A DNA stretch of 64,000 bases from positions 1 to 64,000 of the forward strand of contig NZ_WVHO01000012.1 in the NCBI RefSeq assembly GCF_009834805.1, in the 5' to 3' direction. Each line of letters opens with the position of its first letter. The first letter of the stretch is position 1. The position numbers and the translations under genes are program-made. Source of the stretch: Saccharibacter sp. 17.LH.SD (GTDB lineage Bacteria; Pseudomonadota; Alphaproteobacteria; Acetobacterales; Acetobacteraceae). Below the pieces are notes generated by a model, which did no database searches, had not been told where the DNA came from, and saw only the letters and a program-made list of their open reading frames with translations. Positions 18,572 to 28,312 of the stretch are shown piece by piece.

Positions 18572-19519
18572 TTACGAAGCGCCTGTCTCATCGATATCCC
18601 ACAACCAAGCAGCCCCACGCACACCTGAGCTATCCCCATGACGATTCTGCACGATAGGTGTTGTACATGGCGATGTAATCACGTGACGAGGCAACAATTT
18701 CGGCACCCGTTCATAAATTGATGCGAGGTTCGAAACCCCCCCACCCAATACAATGACGTCTGGATCCAGGAAGTTAACAACCTGACCACATGCCCGTGCC
18801 AGACGATCCATATAGAGATCTAACGCACGAATAGCGGCTTGATCACCATTTTTCGCGGCATCTTCGATCCCGCTAGGAGAGTGATTCCCTTCACCTTTCC
18901 ATTCAACCGCTAATGCTGGACCACAAAGATAACGTTCTTGGCATCCTTCATTCCCACAGAAACATTTCCTCATTGGAAGATCATCTTCCGTCGCCCAAGG
19001 AAGCGGAATATGTCCCCATTCTCCAGCAATATGATGATGGCCTGAAAGGATGCGCGCATTAGCGACAATACCGCCCCCCATGCCTGTTCCTAAAATCACG
19101 CCAAGCACCGTGCTATACCCTGTGCCCGCACCATCAGCGGCCTCGGAAAGGGCAAAGCAGTTCGCATCATTCTCAATCCGCACAGGACGATTTAAGGCTG
19201 CTTCCAAATCCCGCCCAAAAGCGTGATTATTCAACCACGTCGCATTAGAGTTCCGCACTAACCCGGTTTCAGGCGAAAGAGACCCTGGAATCCCTACCCC
19301 TAAAGTTGAGGTTGGTTGTGTGGCAGACATACGATGAGCCGGCACACAACCTACCGTATTCTCTGCCTTTATCACCAAATCACGCACGGCAATAACAGCA
19401 TCTTCATATTTACCGGGATTAGGAACGCGCTCACGCACAATCTCTTTCCCTGCACGATCCAATGCCAACACCTCAATTTTTGTGCCGCCAAAATCAATGC
19501 CAAAACGATAGTCAGCCAT
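18572..19519 (-). CDS. mak: ROK-family fructokinase (Mak-like)
   Basis: Phosphorylates fructose, and possibly other hexoses, with ATP. 315 residues with the ATP-binding DFGGTKIEV loop at the N-terminus, GVGIPGSLSP, NDANCFALSEA containing the catalytic Asp, VILGTGMGGG, and the ROK zinc site C186-F-C188-GNEG-C193 with His in AGEWGH. Overall it resembles E. coli Mak (TWLN and PLPW motifs), which is why I prefer fructokinase over glucokinase or an N-acetylglucosamine kinase. It follows the monooxygenase gene by 16 bases and probably shares its transcript. Confidence 0.85.
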   Translation of the reverse strand: MADYRFGIDFGGTKIEVLALDRAGKEIVRERVPNPGKYEDAVIAVRDLVIKAENTVGCVPAHRMSATQPTSTLGVGIPGSLSPETGLVRNSNATWLNNHAFGRDLEAALNRPVRIENDANCFALSEAADGAGTGYSTVLGVILGTGMGGGIVANARILSGHHHIAGEWGHIPLPWATEDDLPMRKCFCGNEGCQERYLCGPALAVEWKGEGNHSPSGIEDAAKNGDQAAIRALDLYMDRLARACGQVVNFLDPDVIVLGGGVSNLASIYERVPKLLPRHVITSPCTTPIVQNRHGDSSGVRGAAWLWDIDETGAS

Positions 19520-19535
19520 AATTCATTCCCCCGTC

Positions 19536-19838
19536 TTACAATGCAGGTTCCAAAGGTTGAAGCGTTAATACTTCGAGTTTAGCGCCCTGCGCTTTCACTG
19601 TTTCGGCTAACTCTCCGAAGTGAGATGAGGCTAAATGCGTCTTAAAACCTTCCTGTGATGCCCAAACTTCACCAACAGTAAAACGTCCTACTTTCTCAGC
19701 ATCTCGCGCGATCTCATAACGCCGACAGGCTTTCTCCTTCAAGGAATGAGCCGCACAACGACGAATAACTTTTTCAATCGCCGAAGCCTTATCGGCATCG
19801 GTCGTAATAATTGCAAGAATATGAATAGCTTCACTCAT
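19536..19838 (-). CDS. Antibiotic biosynthesis monooxygenase (ABM/YgiN) family protein
   Basis: A 100-residue dimeric ferredoxin-like fold protein, with the ABM pattern IHILAIITTDADKASAIEKVI, then C-R-RYEIARDAEKVGRFTVGEVWAS, then FKTHLASSHFGEL. Relatives are quinol monooxygenases (YgiN), heme-degrading enzymes or Lsr autoinducer enzymes; short members cannot be assigned a substrate by sight. It is the first gene of a two-gene unit with the fructokinase. Confidence 0.75.
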   Translation of the reverse strand: MSEAIHILAIITTDADKASAIEKVIRRCAAHSLKEKACRRYEIARDAEKVGRFTVGEVWASQEGFKTHLASSHFGELAETVKAQGAKLEVLTLQPLEPAL

Positions 19839-19948
19839 TTCGAAGCTTCCTTTCCGGTGATGTCTCTTTTTGCATGACTTGCTTATTCACAAGATGCAAG
19901 CATCTACAAAACACAGTTCCGTGACACTTCTTCAGAACACGTAATCTC

Positions 19949-22816
19949 CTACACATCCTCATCAGAAATGTAAGAGGCAATCTCAGGACACGAACAAATC
20001 AAATGCCTGTCACCCCATACATTATCGACTCTTCCTACAGGCGGCCAATATTTCTCACCTTTTAATGCAGCAGGATAAACACCTTCACGACGCTCATACA
20101 CACGCTCCCAATCAGAGACTAAATCCTTCGCCGTATGCGGTGCATAATGAAGCGGGCTCTCTTCTAAAGAATACTTCCCTTGTTCAATCGCCTTTATTTC
20201 CTCACGAATAGCGAGCATTGCTTGGCAGAACCGATCCAGCTCATAACGGCTCTCAGATTCTGTTGGCTCAATCATCACGGTTCCCGGTACAGGGAAACTG
20301 ACCGTAGGGGCATGGAAACCAAAATCGACCAATCTTTTGGCAATATCGTCGACACTGACCCCGGTTTGATCTTTAAACGGCCGTAGATCCAAAATGCACT
20401 CATGTGCAGTTAGGCCGTTTTCACCACGAAAGAGCACCGTGTAGGCTCCTTTCAATTGGCGTGCGATATAATTCGCATTCAAAATAGCCATGATGGACGC
20501 CTGTCTGAGTCCATCATCACCCATCATTATAATGTAAGCAGCTGATATCGGCAGAACCGCAGCCGATCCATAAGGCGCCGCTGACACAATATTCTGATAA
20601 TCACCGCCCTGCGCCATCGGTAGAAACGGCGCAAGATGCTTCTTAACGCCAATAGGCCCCATACCAGGCCCACCCCCACCATGCGGAATGCAAAAGGTCT
20701 TATGCAAATTGAAATGGGAGACATCCGCCCCATAGCAGCCTGGCCGCGCTAAGCCCACTTGTGCGTTCAGATTAGCGCCGTCCAAATATACTTGGCCGCC
20801 TGCTTCATGAACCAAGCGACAAATCTCTGTGATGCGTTCTTCAAACACACCATGTGTTGAAGGATACGTTACCATAATGGCCGCAACCTGCCCCTCAAAA
20901 CGCTCTAATTTCGCCTTGAGATCATCGACATCCACATTCCCAGCATCATCACAAGCGACGACAACAACCTTCATTCCTGCCATTTGTGCGGAGGCAGGGT
21001 TGGTTCCATGCGCTGATGCTGGAATTAAACAGACCTGACGCTGATCTTCCCCCCGGCTATGATGGTAAGCACGGATCGCCATCAGGCCAGCGAATTCTCC
21101 CTGCGCGCCAGAATTAGGCTGAAGCGATACAGCATCATACCCAGACAGAACGCATAGCGCATTCTCCAAATAGGTATAGAGCTCCTTATATCCCTCTTTC
21201 TGATCCTCTGGGGCAAAAGGATGAATTTGAGCAAATTCAGGCCATGTAATCGGCTGCATGGCCACCGCAGGATTGAGCTTCATCGTACACGAGCCCAGCG
21301 GAATCATACTACGATCCAGAGCAAGATCCTTATCTGATAAACGGCGCATATACCGCATCATCTCTGTTTCAGACTGATACAGGCTAAAAACAGAATGTGT
21401 CAGTGCCAGCTCTTGTCGTTTCAGAACCAATGGAAGTGCATCATCAATCGCCAACTCTGCATCAAATGATGCCAATTGTGCCTCTGTCGCACCAAAACAT
21501 GTCCATAGGGTCTGAATCGTGTCCGAAGTCGTTACCTCATCATATGAAATACCCACTCGTCCGTCGCCAAAATCACGCAAATTGATTCCAGCTTTTTGGG
21601 CTTGTGCCACATAATGAGAGGCCTTGCTTCCCAGCTCCAACGTCACCGTATCAAAAAAGGTTTTGTTAAGCCGCGTTATGCCTAATGCCTGAAGCCCTAC
21701 CGCTAAAATAGCGGTATATGCATGAATACGTTCCGCAATGGCACGAAGTTCTTTAGGGCCATGATAAAGCGCATAAAAAGCTGAAATCATGGCTGGAAGG
21801 GCTTGCGCCGTACAGATATTCGACGTCGCCTTCTCCCGACGAATATGCTGTTCTCGCGTTTGTAACGCCAAACGCAACGCAGGAGCTCCAGTGCGGTCAC
21901 GTGAAACACCCACAATACGCCCAGGTATATGACGTTTATAGGCTTCCTTTGTCGCCATAAACGCGGCATGTGGGCCACCATTTCCCAATGGCATCCCATA
22001 ACGCTGCATCGAACCTACAGCGATATCTGCCCCCAATTGAGCAGGGGATTCCAACAGCTGAAGCGCCATCGGATCGCAGGTCAGTGCAACGATCGCGCCC
22101 TGTTGATGCAATCTTTCGATAGCCGCCCGCCAATCATACACCTCACCTGAAGATCCAGGATAAGGGAGTAAAGCGCCAAAGAATTCACCTTCAGGCCACT
22201 CTTTTTCGAAGTCAGCTGTAACAACCTCCCATCCTTGTGGACGAGCACGTGTCTGCAAAACAGCAAGAGTTTGTGGGTGAATATCATGATGCACCAAAAA
22301 CCGATTGGTTTTTACTTTCCCCACACGCTGGGCCATTCCCATCGCTTCAGCACATGCGGTTGATTCATCTAAAAGGGACGCGTTAGCAACCTCAAACCCG
22401 GTCAGCTCACTCACAAGCGTCTGAAAATTCAATAACGCTTCTAAACGTCCTTGACTGATTTCAGGCTGATACGGCGTGTAAGCTGTATACCATGCTGGGT
22501 TTTCCAAAACATTGCGTTGAACCACAGCCGGTAAGATTGTGTCATAGTACCCCTGACCAATCATAGACGTCATATTTTGGTTACGTGAGGCTATATGCCG
22601 TAACCAAGAAAGTGCTTCAGCCTCTCCTATCCCCTGGCCGATGCCTTCTTTTTTGTCATCTTCAAAAGCACGAATGCTCTTTGGTACAACCTGCTCGACC
22701 AATTCATCCAGAGTTTTTAGCCCCAAAGTCTGAAGCATAGCGGCTTGATCTTCTAATGAAGGACCAATATGGCGACGACTAAAAGACATCGTCTGAGCAG
22801 GCCACGTAAATGACAT
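19949..22816 (-). CDS. gcvP: Glycine dehydrogenase (decarboxylating), P protein
   Basis: The pyridoxal-phosphate decarboxylase of the glycine cleavage system, which passes the aminomethyl group to lipoyl-GcvH. 955 residues, the fused single-chain form with two aminotransferase-like halves. The PLP lysine is Lys706 in [19 protein letters not shown]. Other family motifs seen are RHIGPS at the N-terminus, MIGQGYYDT, and [12 protein letters not shown] at the start of the second half. It is last in the gcvT-gcvH-gcvP operon, 57 bp after gcvH, and under the glycine riboswitch upstream of gcvT. Confidence 0.98.
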   Translation of the reverse strand: MSFTWPAQTMSFSRRHIGPSLEDQAAMLQTLGLKTLDELVEQVVPKSIRAFEDDKKEGIGQGIGEAEALSWLRHIASRNQNMTSMIGQGYYDTILPAVVQRNVLENPAWYTAYTPYQPEISQGRLEALLNFQTLVSELTGFEVANASLLDESTACAEAMGMAQRVGKVKTNRFLVHHDIHPQTLAVLQTRARPQGWEVVTADFEKEWPEGEFFGALLPYPGSSGEVYDWRAAIERLHQQGAIVALTCDPMALQLLESPAQLGADIAVGSMQRYGMPLGNGGPHAAFMATKEAYKRHIPGRIVGVSRDRTGAPALRLALQTREQHIRREKATSNICTAQALPAMISAFYALYHGPKELRAIAERIHAYTAILAVGLQALGITRLNKTFFDTVTLELGSKASHYVAQAQKAGINLRDFGDGRVGISYDEVTTSDTIQTLWTCFGATEAQLASFDAELAIDDALPLVLKRQELALTHSVFSLYQSETEMMRYMRRLSDKDLALDRSMIPLGSCTMKLNPAVAMQPITWPEFAQIHPFAPEDQKEGYKELYTYLENALCVLSGYDAVSLQPNSGAQGEFAGLMAIRAYHHSRGEDQRQVCLIPASAHGTNPASAQMAGMKVVVVACDDAGNVDVDDLKAKLERFEGQVAAIMVTYPSTHGVFEERITEICRLVHEAGGQVYLDGANLNAQVGLARPGCYGADVSHFNLHKTFCIPHGGGGPGMGPIGVKKHLAPFLPMAQGGDYQNIVSAAPYGSAAVLPISAAYIIMMGDDGLRQASIMAILNANYIARQLKGAYTVLFRGENGLTAHECILDLRPFKDQTGVSVDDIAKRLVDFGFHAPTVSFPVPGTVMIEPTESESRYELDRFCQAMLAIREEIKAIEQGKYSLEESPLHYAPHTAKDLVSDWERVYERREGVYPAALKGEKYWPPVGRVDNVWGDRHLICSCPEIASYISDEDV

Positions 22817-22873
22817 ATAAACCTCGATAACTATCGATGAGGAAACAAAAAGAGGCTGACGTAAAAAGCCTTC

Positions 22874-23236
22874 TTAGAGCTTTTGCTGATACTGTTCAGC
22901 GCTTAACAAGCGATCAAATTCTTCAGGAGAAGCAAGCTTTACCTTCACAATCCATCCCTCACCCTCTGGAGCACTATTAATCAGTGATGGATCATCTGAG
23001 AGCTTCTCATTAAAGCTCAAAACAGTCGCTTGCAGGGGGGTATAAATATCTGAAGCCGCTTTGACAGATTCAACAACGGCGACTGCTTCACCGGCTGCTA
23101 GTTCTGTCCCTGCTTCCTTCGCTTCAACGAAGACAACATCACCTAACTCTTCAGCAGCATGATGTGTAATACCGATTGTTGCGGTATCACCCTCAAGATT
23201 TACCCATTCATGAGTTTCAGTATAGCGTGTGGTCAT
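22874..23236 (-). CDS. gcvH: Glycine cleavage system H protein
   Basis: The lipoyl carrier protein that shuttles the aminomethyl intermediate between GcvP, GcvT and dihydrolipoamide dehydrogenase. 120 residues; the lipoylated Lys is Lys59 in VVESVKAASDIYTPL. The N-terminus TTRYTETHEW is characteristic. I chose ATG 23236 because it gives this canonical N-terminus and has GGAGAGAG just upstream; a longer frame reaches back into gcvT. Confidence 0.97.
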   Translation of the reverse strand: MTTRYTETHEWVNLEGDTATIGITHHAAEELGDVVFVEAKEAGTELAAGEAVAVVESVKAASDIYTPLQATVLSFNEKLSDDPSLINSAPEGEGWIVKVKLASPEEFDRLLSAEQYQQKL

Positions 23237-23255
23237 TCTCTCTCTCCTTATGTGC

Positions 23256-24392
23256 TTAACGTTTGAAGCCAGGGGGAACAAAAGGCATTGCTTTCACAGT
23301 TACCGGGACCATACGACCTCGTAACGACGCAAAAACACGTGTCTCGGGTGAGGCTTTATCGCAGCTCACATACCCCATTGCTACTGGACCCTGAACTGTC
23401 GGCCCAAAACCACCAGATGTGACACGTCCGACCTTTTCTTCACCCGTTTCATCCGCAAACAACTCTACACCTGCCCGAATGGGCGCACGCCCTTCTGACA
23501 CAAGGCCAACGCGTTTGCGGTAAACACCATCTTCTAATTGCCGGGAAATTGTTTCCGCTCCAGGATATCCTCCTGCGCGCTCTCCTCCTGGACGCCGAAC
23601 TTTCTGTATGGCCCACATCAAAGACGCTTCAACAGGTGAGGTCGTCTTATCTATATCCTGCCCATACAGGCACAACCCAGCTTCTAGACGTAACGAATCA
23701 CGAGCGCCGAGCCCTACAGCTTCAACATCGGGATGCTCAAGCAATTTACGCGCAACACGTTCAGCAAGTTCAGCAGGCAGCCCAATTTCAAAACCATCTT
23801 CGCCTGTATAACCAGAACGTGATATCGTTACGGGCGCACCATCAAGCACTGTATCAATACAATCCATAAAACGCATTGTCGGTGCCTGAGGGAAAAGATC
23901 AGCGATCACCTCAACAGCCTTCGGCCCTTGTAGCGCCAAAAGAGCTCGATCAAATTGACGTTTAACCTTACAGCTTTCAGCTAAAGCTTGTTCGATATAA
24001 TCAGCGTCACTTTCTTTATTCGCGGCGTTAACAACAACAAAGAGCCCCCCTTCTTGCCGGGCCACCATCAAATCATCACGAAGGCCACCTTGATCATTCG
24101 TGAGTAACGCATAACGTTGACGCCCCACTGGCAAGCTCTGAAAATCCATAGGGACAAGCGCTTCAAACGCCTCTGCCGCCACACTGCCATTGCCTTGCTG
24201 GCGTGGCTGAATGCGTAATTGCCCCATATGTGATACGTCGAACAAACCCGCTTTTTTACGTGTATGTTGGTGCTCTTCCATCACCCCTAAAGGATATTGC
24301 ACCGGCATTTCATAACCAGCGAACGGCACCATCTTAGCGCCTAAAGATATATGAAGATCATAAAGTGGTGTACGCTGGAGAGATTCATTCAT
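23256..24392 (-). CDS. gcvT: Aminomethyltransferase, glycine cleavage T protein
   Basis: Transfers the methylene group from aminomethyl-lipoyl-GcvH to tetrahydrofolate, giving 5,10-methylene-THF and ammonia. 378 residues with family motifs [39 protein letters not shown] (folate site), [18 protein letters not shown], and the C-terminal barrel ending FVPPGFKR. I chose the ATG at 24392, downstream of the riboswitch terminator; the TTG further upstream lies inside the terminator T-run and cannot be the start. Confidence 0.96.
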   Translation of the reverse strand: MNESLQRTPLYDLHISLGAKMVPFAGYEMPVQYPLGVMEEHQHTRKKAGLFDVSHMGQLRIQPRQQGNGSVAAEAFEALVPMDFQSLPVGRQRYALLTNDQGGLRDDLMVARQEGGLFVVVNAANKESDADYIEQALAESCKVKRQFDRALLALQGPKAVEVIADLFPQAPTMRFMDCIDTVLDGAPVTISRSGYTGEDGFEIGLPAELAERVARKLLEHPDVEAVGLGARDSLRLEAGLCLYGQDIDKTTSPVEASLMWAIQKVRRPGGERAGGYPGAETISRQLEDGVYRKRVGLVSEGRAPIRAGVELFADETGEEKVGRVTSGGFGPTVQGPVAMGYVSCDKASPETRVFASLRGRMVPVTVKAMPFVPPGFKR

Positions 24393-24420
24393 CAGCTCAA
24401 CGGCCCCGACAGAAATGGAC

Positions 24421-24620
24421 AAAAAACCCCTGCCACAGATTCACAACCTGTAGCCCGGCACCCCTTCTGTCCTTCCGCCTGAGATCATTATCCCGTCGGC
24501 GAGTGCTGCCGCACCTCTCTCCAGAAATAAAAAATACCGTTACGGTTCATTTGCCTGAGAGTTTCCGGGGCGGTTGCTCCTTCGGCGTTAGCTGGAAAAC
24601 TAAACTCTCCCGTAACGGTA
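24421..24620 (-). promoter_or_regulatory. Tandem glycine riboswitch (two aptamers and terminator)
   Basis: On the minus strand, aptamer 1 spans 24620-24535. It has an 11-bp P1 (TACCGTTACGG with its perfect complement at 24610-24620) and the conserved glycine-aptamer strings GGGAGAGT, CGCCGAAGGAGCAA and AAACTCTCAGGCAAA. Aptamer 2 spans about 24526-24461 with TCTGGAGAGAGG, GCCGACGGGATAA, ATCTCAGGCGGAAGGACAGA. It is followed by a hairpin (TGCC..CTACAG / CTGTGGCA, 24431-24460) and six T, a terminator-type expression platform. This arrangement usually turns on gcv genes when glycine is in excess. Confidence 0.93.
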
Positions 24621-24667
24621 GCACTACTCTGCCAAGTTCCCCTGAACCTGGCAATCCTCGCTTGCCA

Positions 24668-25516
24668 CTATTTTGCCTTCGAAAGGCCTTTTTCCAATTC
24701 CGTCAGAATATCCGGTTTTAAGTGTGCGCTTTGTGCCTCTGTTGGAAATTGTCCTAATGTTACCTCTTCCGCATAACGCCGCAGGGCTTGCTCCATTTGC
24801 TGACCAATTTCCGCAAACCGATACGCATGTCTTGGGGATTTCCCCTCAAACAACCCTAACACATCATGCCACACTTGCACTTGACCATCACAGCCAGCCC
24901 CAGCCCCAATGCCAATCGTCGGGATCGTCAATTCACGCGAAACAAGAGCAGCCAGTTCAGCAGGGATAACCTCCAACACAACAGCAAAAGCACCCGCCTC
25001 TTCCAACGCTTTGGCATCATCAATCAATTTACGAGCCGCGTTGACCTCCCTTGCTTGCACACGCAAGCCAAGCTGGTGCTGAGATTGTGGCGTAAGCCCT
25101 AGATGCCCCATAACCGGCACGCCCATCTCTGTCAGACGCCGCACAATCGGTGCAATTTCAACGCCGCCCTCAAGCTTTAAAGCTTGACCTCGCCCTTCTT
25201 GCATAACACGCCGGGCCGACGTCACGGCATCTTGTTCTGTTGCATAACTCATGAAAGGCAAGTCCACGACCACAAGAGCCGTTTGACTACCGCGCATGAC
25301 CATCTGCGCATGCAGAATCATATCCTCCACGCGCAATGGCAACGTTGTCTCATGCCCATGCACAACCATCCCAAGAGAATCACCTACTAAAATCATCGGC
25401 ACGCCAGCACGCTCAGCAATGAGTGCCGAGGAATAATCATAGGCCGTTACCATCGGAATACGACGCCCTTCCGACTTCATTTTTCTAACATCAGCAACGG
25501 TTGTACGACGCGCCAT
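24668..25516 (-). CDS. panB: 3-methyl-2-oxobutanoate hydroxymethyltransferase
   Basis: The first committed step of pantothenate synthesis: adds a hydroxymethyl group from 5,10-methylene-THF to 2-oxoisovalerate. 282 residues with family blocks TVADVRKMKSEGRRIPMVTAYDY, VGDSLGMVVHGH, LPFMSY, KLEGGVEIAPIV, GHLGLTPQS and TIGIGAGAGCDGQVQVWHD. I chose ATG 25516, the usual N-terminus. It lies leftward of speE by 22 bp. Both of its substrates link to neighbours: folate one-carbon units (gcv) and 2-oxoisovalerate (ilv). Confidence 0.96.
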   Translation of the reverse strand: MARRTTVADVRKMKSEGRRIPMVTAYDYSSALIAERAGVPMILVGDSLGMVVHGHETTLPLRVEDMILHAQMVMRGSQTALVVVDLPFMSYATEQDAVTSARRVMQEGRGQALKLEGGVEIAPIVRRLTEMGVPVMGHLGLTPQSQHQLGLRVQAREVNAARKLIDDAKALEEAGAFAVVLEVIPAELAALVSRELTIPTIGIGAGAGCDGQVQVWHDVLGLFEGKSPRHAYRFAEIGQQMEQALRRYAEEVTLGQFPTEAQSAHLKPDILTELEKGLSKAK

Positions 25517-25538
25517 GAAATAAGTTTCCTTCCAATCG

Positions 25539-26414
25539 CTACCCCTCTGATAGGGGAAGATGCCTCGCAATATAGGGAGGAAGGTTAAAAGCGCCTATAT
25601 GAATTTCTGGCGTCCAATAATGACAAACCTCGTGCAACCCTGCGTCCTGGGCACGTGATCGAAGCAATTCGATATTGAGTTCGTAGGGATGGGAGCCCTT
25701 TTTTGCCATGGCTAGGGTCATAAATCCGCCAACATATGTTGGAACTGCCGCAAGATACGCCGTAACATGAGGAAAAAATTGAGCACGTCGCAAACTTGTT
25801 TCCCGTAACTCTTCAGCCTGCATGAAAGGGACGCCACATTGATTGACGATAATCCCTTCCGACGAAAGAATACGTTCACAATTTCTATAAAACTCATCTG
25901 TGAATAATACTTCACCCACACCAATAGGGTCTGTACTATCTACAATAATGACATCAAAAGAATTTTTTTCCGATTTCAAAACATAATCAATACCATCGCC
26001 AATAATCACATCAGCTCGTGGATCATTCCAAACATCTCCAGCAATATCGGGGAGGTATTTTCGGGCTAAATCAACAACAACCCCGTCAATCTCCACCATA
26101 ACTGCTTTTTTAACAGTATGATGCTGCAGGACACGACGTAAAACACCACCGTCTCCTGCACCTATAATCAAGACGCGTTCTGCTTTAGGATGCATTAATA
26201 ACGGAACATGAGAGATCATTTCTTGATAAACGAATTCATCTCGTTCTGTAATCTGTACGATCCCGTCCAACATAAGAACACGCCCATGACTGGCACTCTC
26301 AAAAATAACAATTTCTTGAAACTCAGATGTCACATGCGCTAATTCACGAACAACTCGAAAACGTTGTCCCCAGTCGCTATAAAGACTTTCATTCACCCAT
26401 AGATCAGTAACCAT
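25539..26414 (-). CDS. speE: Spermidine synthase (polyamine aminopropyltransferase)
   Basis: Transfers the aminopropyl group of decarboxylated S-adenosylmethionine to putrescine. 291 residues with LMLDGIVQITERDEFVYQEM (active-site strand), the nucleotide-binding IIGAGDGGVLRRVLQH, DIIVDSTDP (catalytic Asp) and GGFMTLAMA. GGGGAG lies five bases before ATG 26414; the GTG at 26417 is an alternative. It is paired with speD, which makes its co-substrate, 101 bp upstream. Confidence 0.96.
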   Translation of the reverse strand: MVTDLWVNESLYSDWGQRFRVVRELAHVTSEFQEIVIFESASHGRVLMLDGIVQITERDEFVYQEMISHVPLLMHPKAERVLIIGAGDGGVLRRVLQHHTVKKAVMVEIDGVVVDLARKYLPDIAGDVWNDPRADVIIGDGIDYVLKSEKNSFDVIIVDSTDPIGVGEVLFTDEFYRNCERILSSEGIIVNQCGVPFMQAEELRETSLRRAQFFPHVTAYLAAVPTYVGGFMTLAMAKKGSHPYELNIELLRSRAQDAGLHEVCHYWTPEIHIGAFNLPPYIARHLPLSEG

Positions 26415-26515
26415 CACATCTCCCCTTCACGCAACGAAGGATCAGCTGAGCTTGTATTCTTTCTTAAAGATACAAACTCAGCCTTTTCATCTCTAATTAC
26501 GATAGAAAATTAATC

Positions 26516-26995
26516 TTATGCTGCTCGTAAATGACGTTGCATAACGCGGCCACGACGAAACGTATCCATTTCTATTCGCCCAGCTTGAAAAAGCTGCTGC
26601 ATCACAGGAATAGACATGTGTGGGTCACATGCCCCGCACATAAACACATCAACAGCGGCAAAATTACGCTCTGGCCATGTATGAATAGAAATATGACTTT
26701 CTGCGAGAACCAACACGCCTGACACCCCACCATTCGGTGTAAAATGGTGGAAATGACCATGCAAAATAGTAGCTCCTGCAGCATCCGCTGCACGACGCAA
26801 TATACTATCAATACGTTCTGGATCATCAAGATTCTGGGCGTCCCAGAAATCAATTAACAGGTGATTGCCTGCGAACTTCTCGCCATCATGCGAGATGAAA
26901 TAGTCCTTATTTTCGGCATTAGCCGATATTGTGTCAGCGTTCTGGATATCTCTCGGAAGATCCGATACCATCCCCAGTTGAGCAAGTGCGTTCAT
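26516..26995 (-). CDS. speD: S-adenosylmethionine decarboxylase proenzyme
   Basis: A pyruvoyl enzyme that decarboxylates S-adenosylmethionine for spermidine synthesis. 159 residues, of which the first 30 or so are an extension relative to the typical 120-130-residue bacterial form. The self-cleavage site is Glu99-Ser100 in LAESHISIHTWPE; Ser100 becomes the pyruvoyl group. HGHFHHFTPNGGVSG and DVFMCGACDPH are also conserved. The ATG at 26995 follows GGGGG by six bases and overlaps the stop of a 21-codon upstream frame as TGATG. Confidence 0.95.
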   Translation of the reverse strand: MNALAQLGMVSDLPRDIQNADTISANAENKDYFISHDGEKFAGNHLLIDFWDAQNLDDPERIDSILRRAADAAGATILHGHFHHFTPNGGVSGVLVLAESHISIHTWPERNFAAVDVFMCGACDPHMSIPVMQQLFQAGRIEMDTFRRGRVMQRHLRAA

Positions 26996-27060
26996 CACGT
27001 ACCCCCAAACCAGTAGACAGCCTGTTGGGCAATATGCCCCCTTGGGCCAAGGAGGGCCAT
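26995..27060 (-). CDS. Possible 21-codon leader ORF of speD
   Basis: ATG at 27060 opens a 21-residue frame (MALLGPRGHI, then AQQAVYWFGGT) whose TGA shares its A with the speD ATG. A GC-rich hairpin (CCCCCTTG / CAAGGAGG, 27037-27055, 3-nt loop) lies inside it. The architecture is that of a translationally coupled leader peptide. The Shine-Dalgarno is poor (AGAGGG some 15 bases upstream), so it may be chance. Confidence 0.3.
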   Translation of the reverse strand: MALLGPRGHIAQQAVYWFGGT

Positions 27061-27115
27061 TTACTAAACAACATCCCTCTTAAATACAACTATTTATTCT
27101 CAGCATACTTAACAT

Positions 27116-27156
27116 AAAAAAGCCCTTTCCTCAGTCTGAAATACCGAAGAAAGGGC
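27116..27156 (-). terminator. Rho-independent terminator of ilvC
   Basis: On the minus strand an 11-bp stem GCCCTTTCTTC / GAGGAAAGGGC (one G-T pair) is followed directly by six T. It lies 20 bp after the ilvC stop and separates it from speD. Confidence 0.88.
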
Positions 27157-27176
27157 CTCTTCTAGCGAAAAAACAA

Positions 27177-28226
<1,050 letters not shown>

Positions 28227-28312
28227 CTAATGAGGGCCTAAGTGACCCCACTTTCTGGCTAAAGGGCCTTACCCCACAACCAGATGGTTCATCCTTTTAG
28301 GTTAACCTAATT

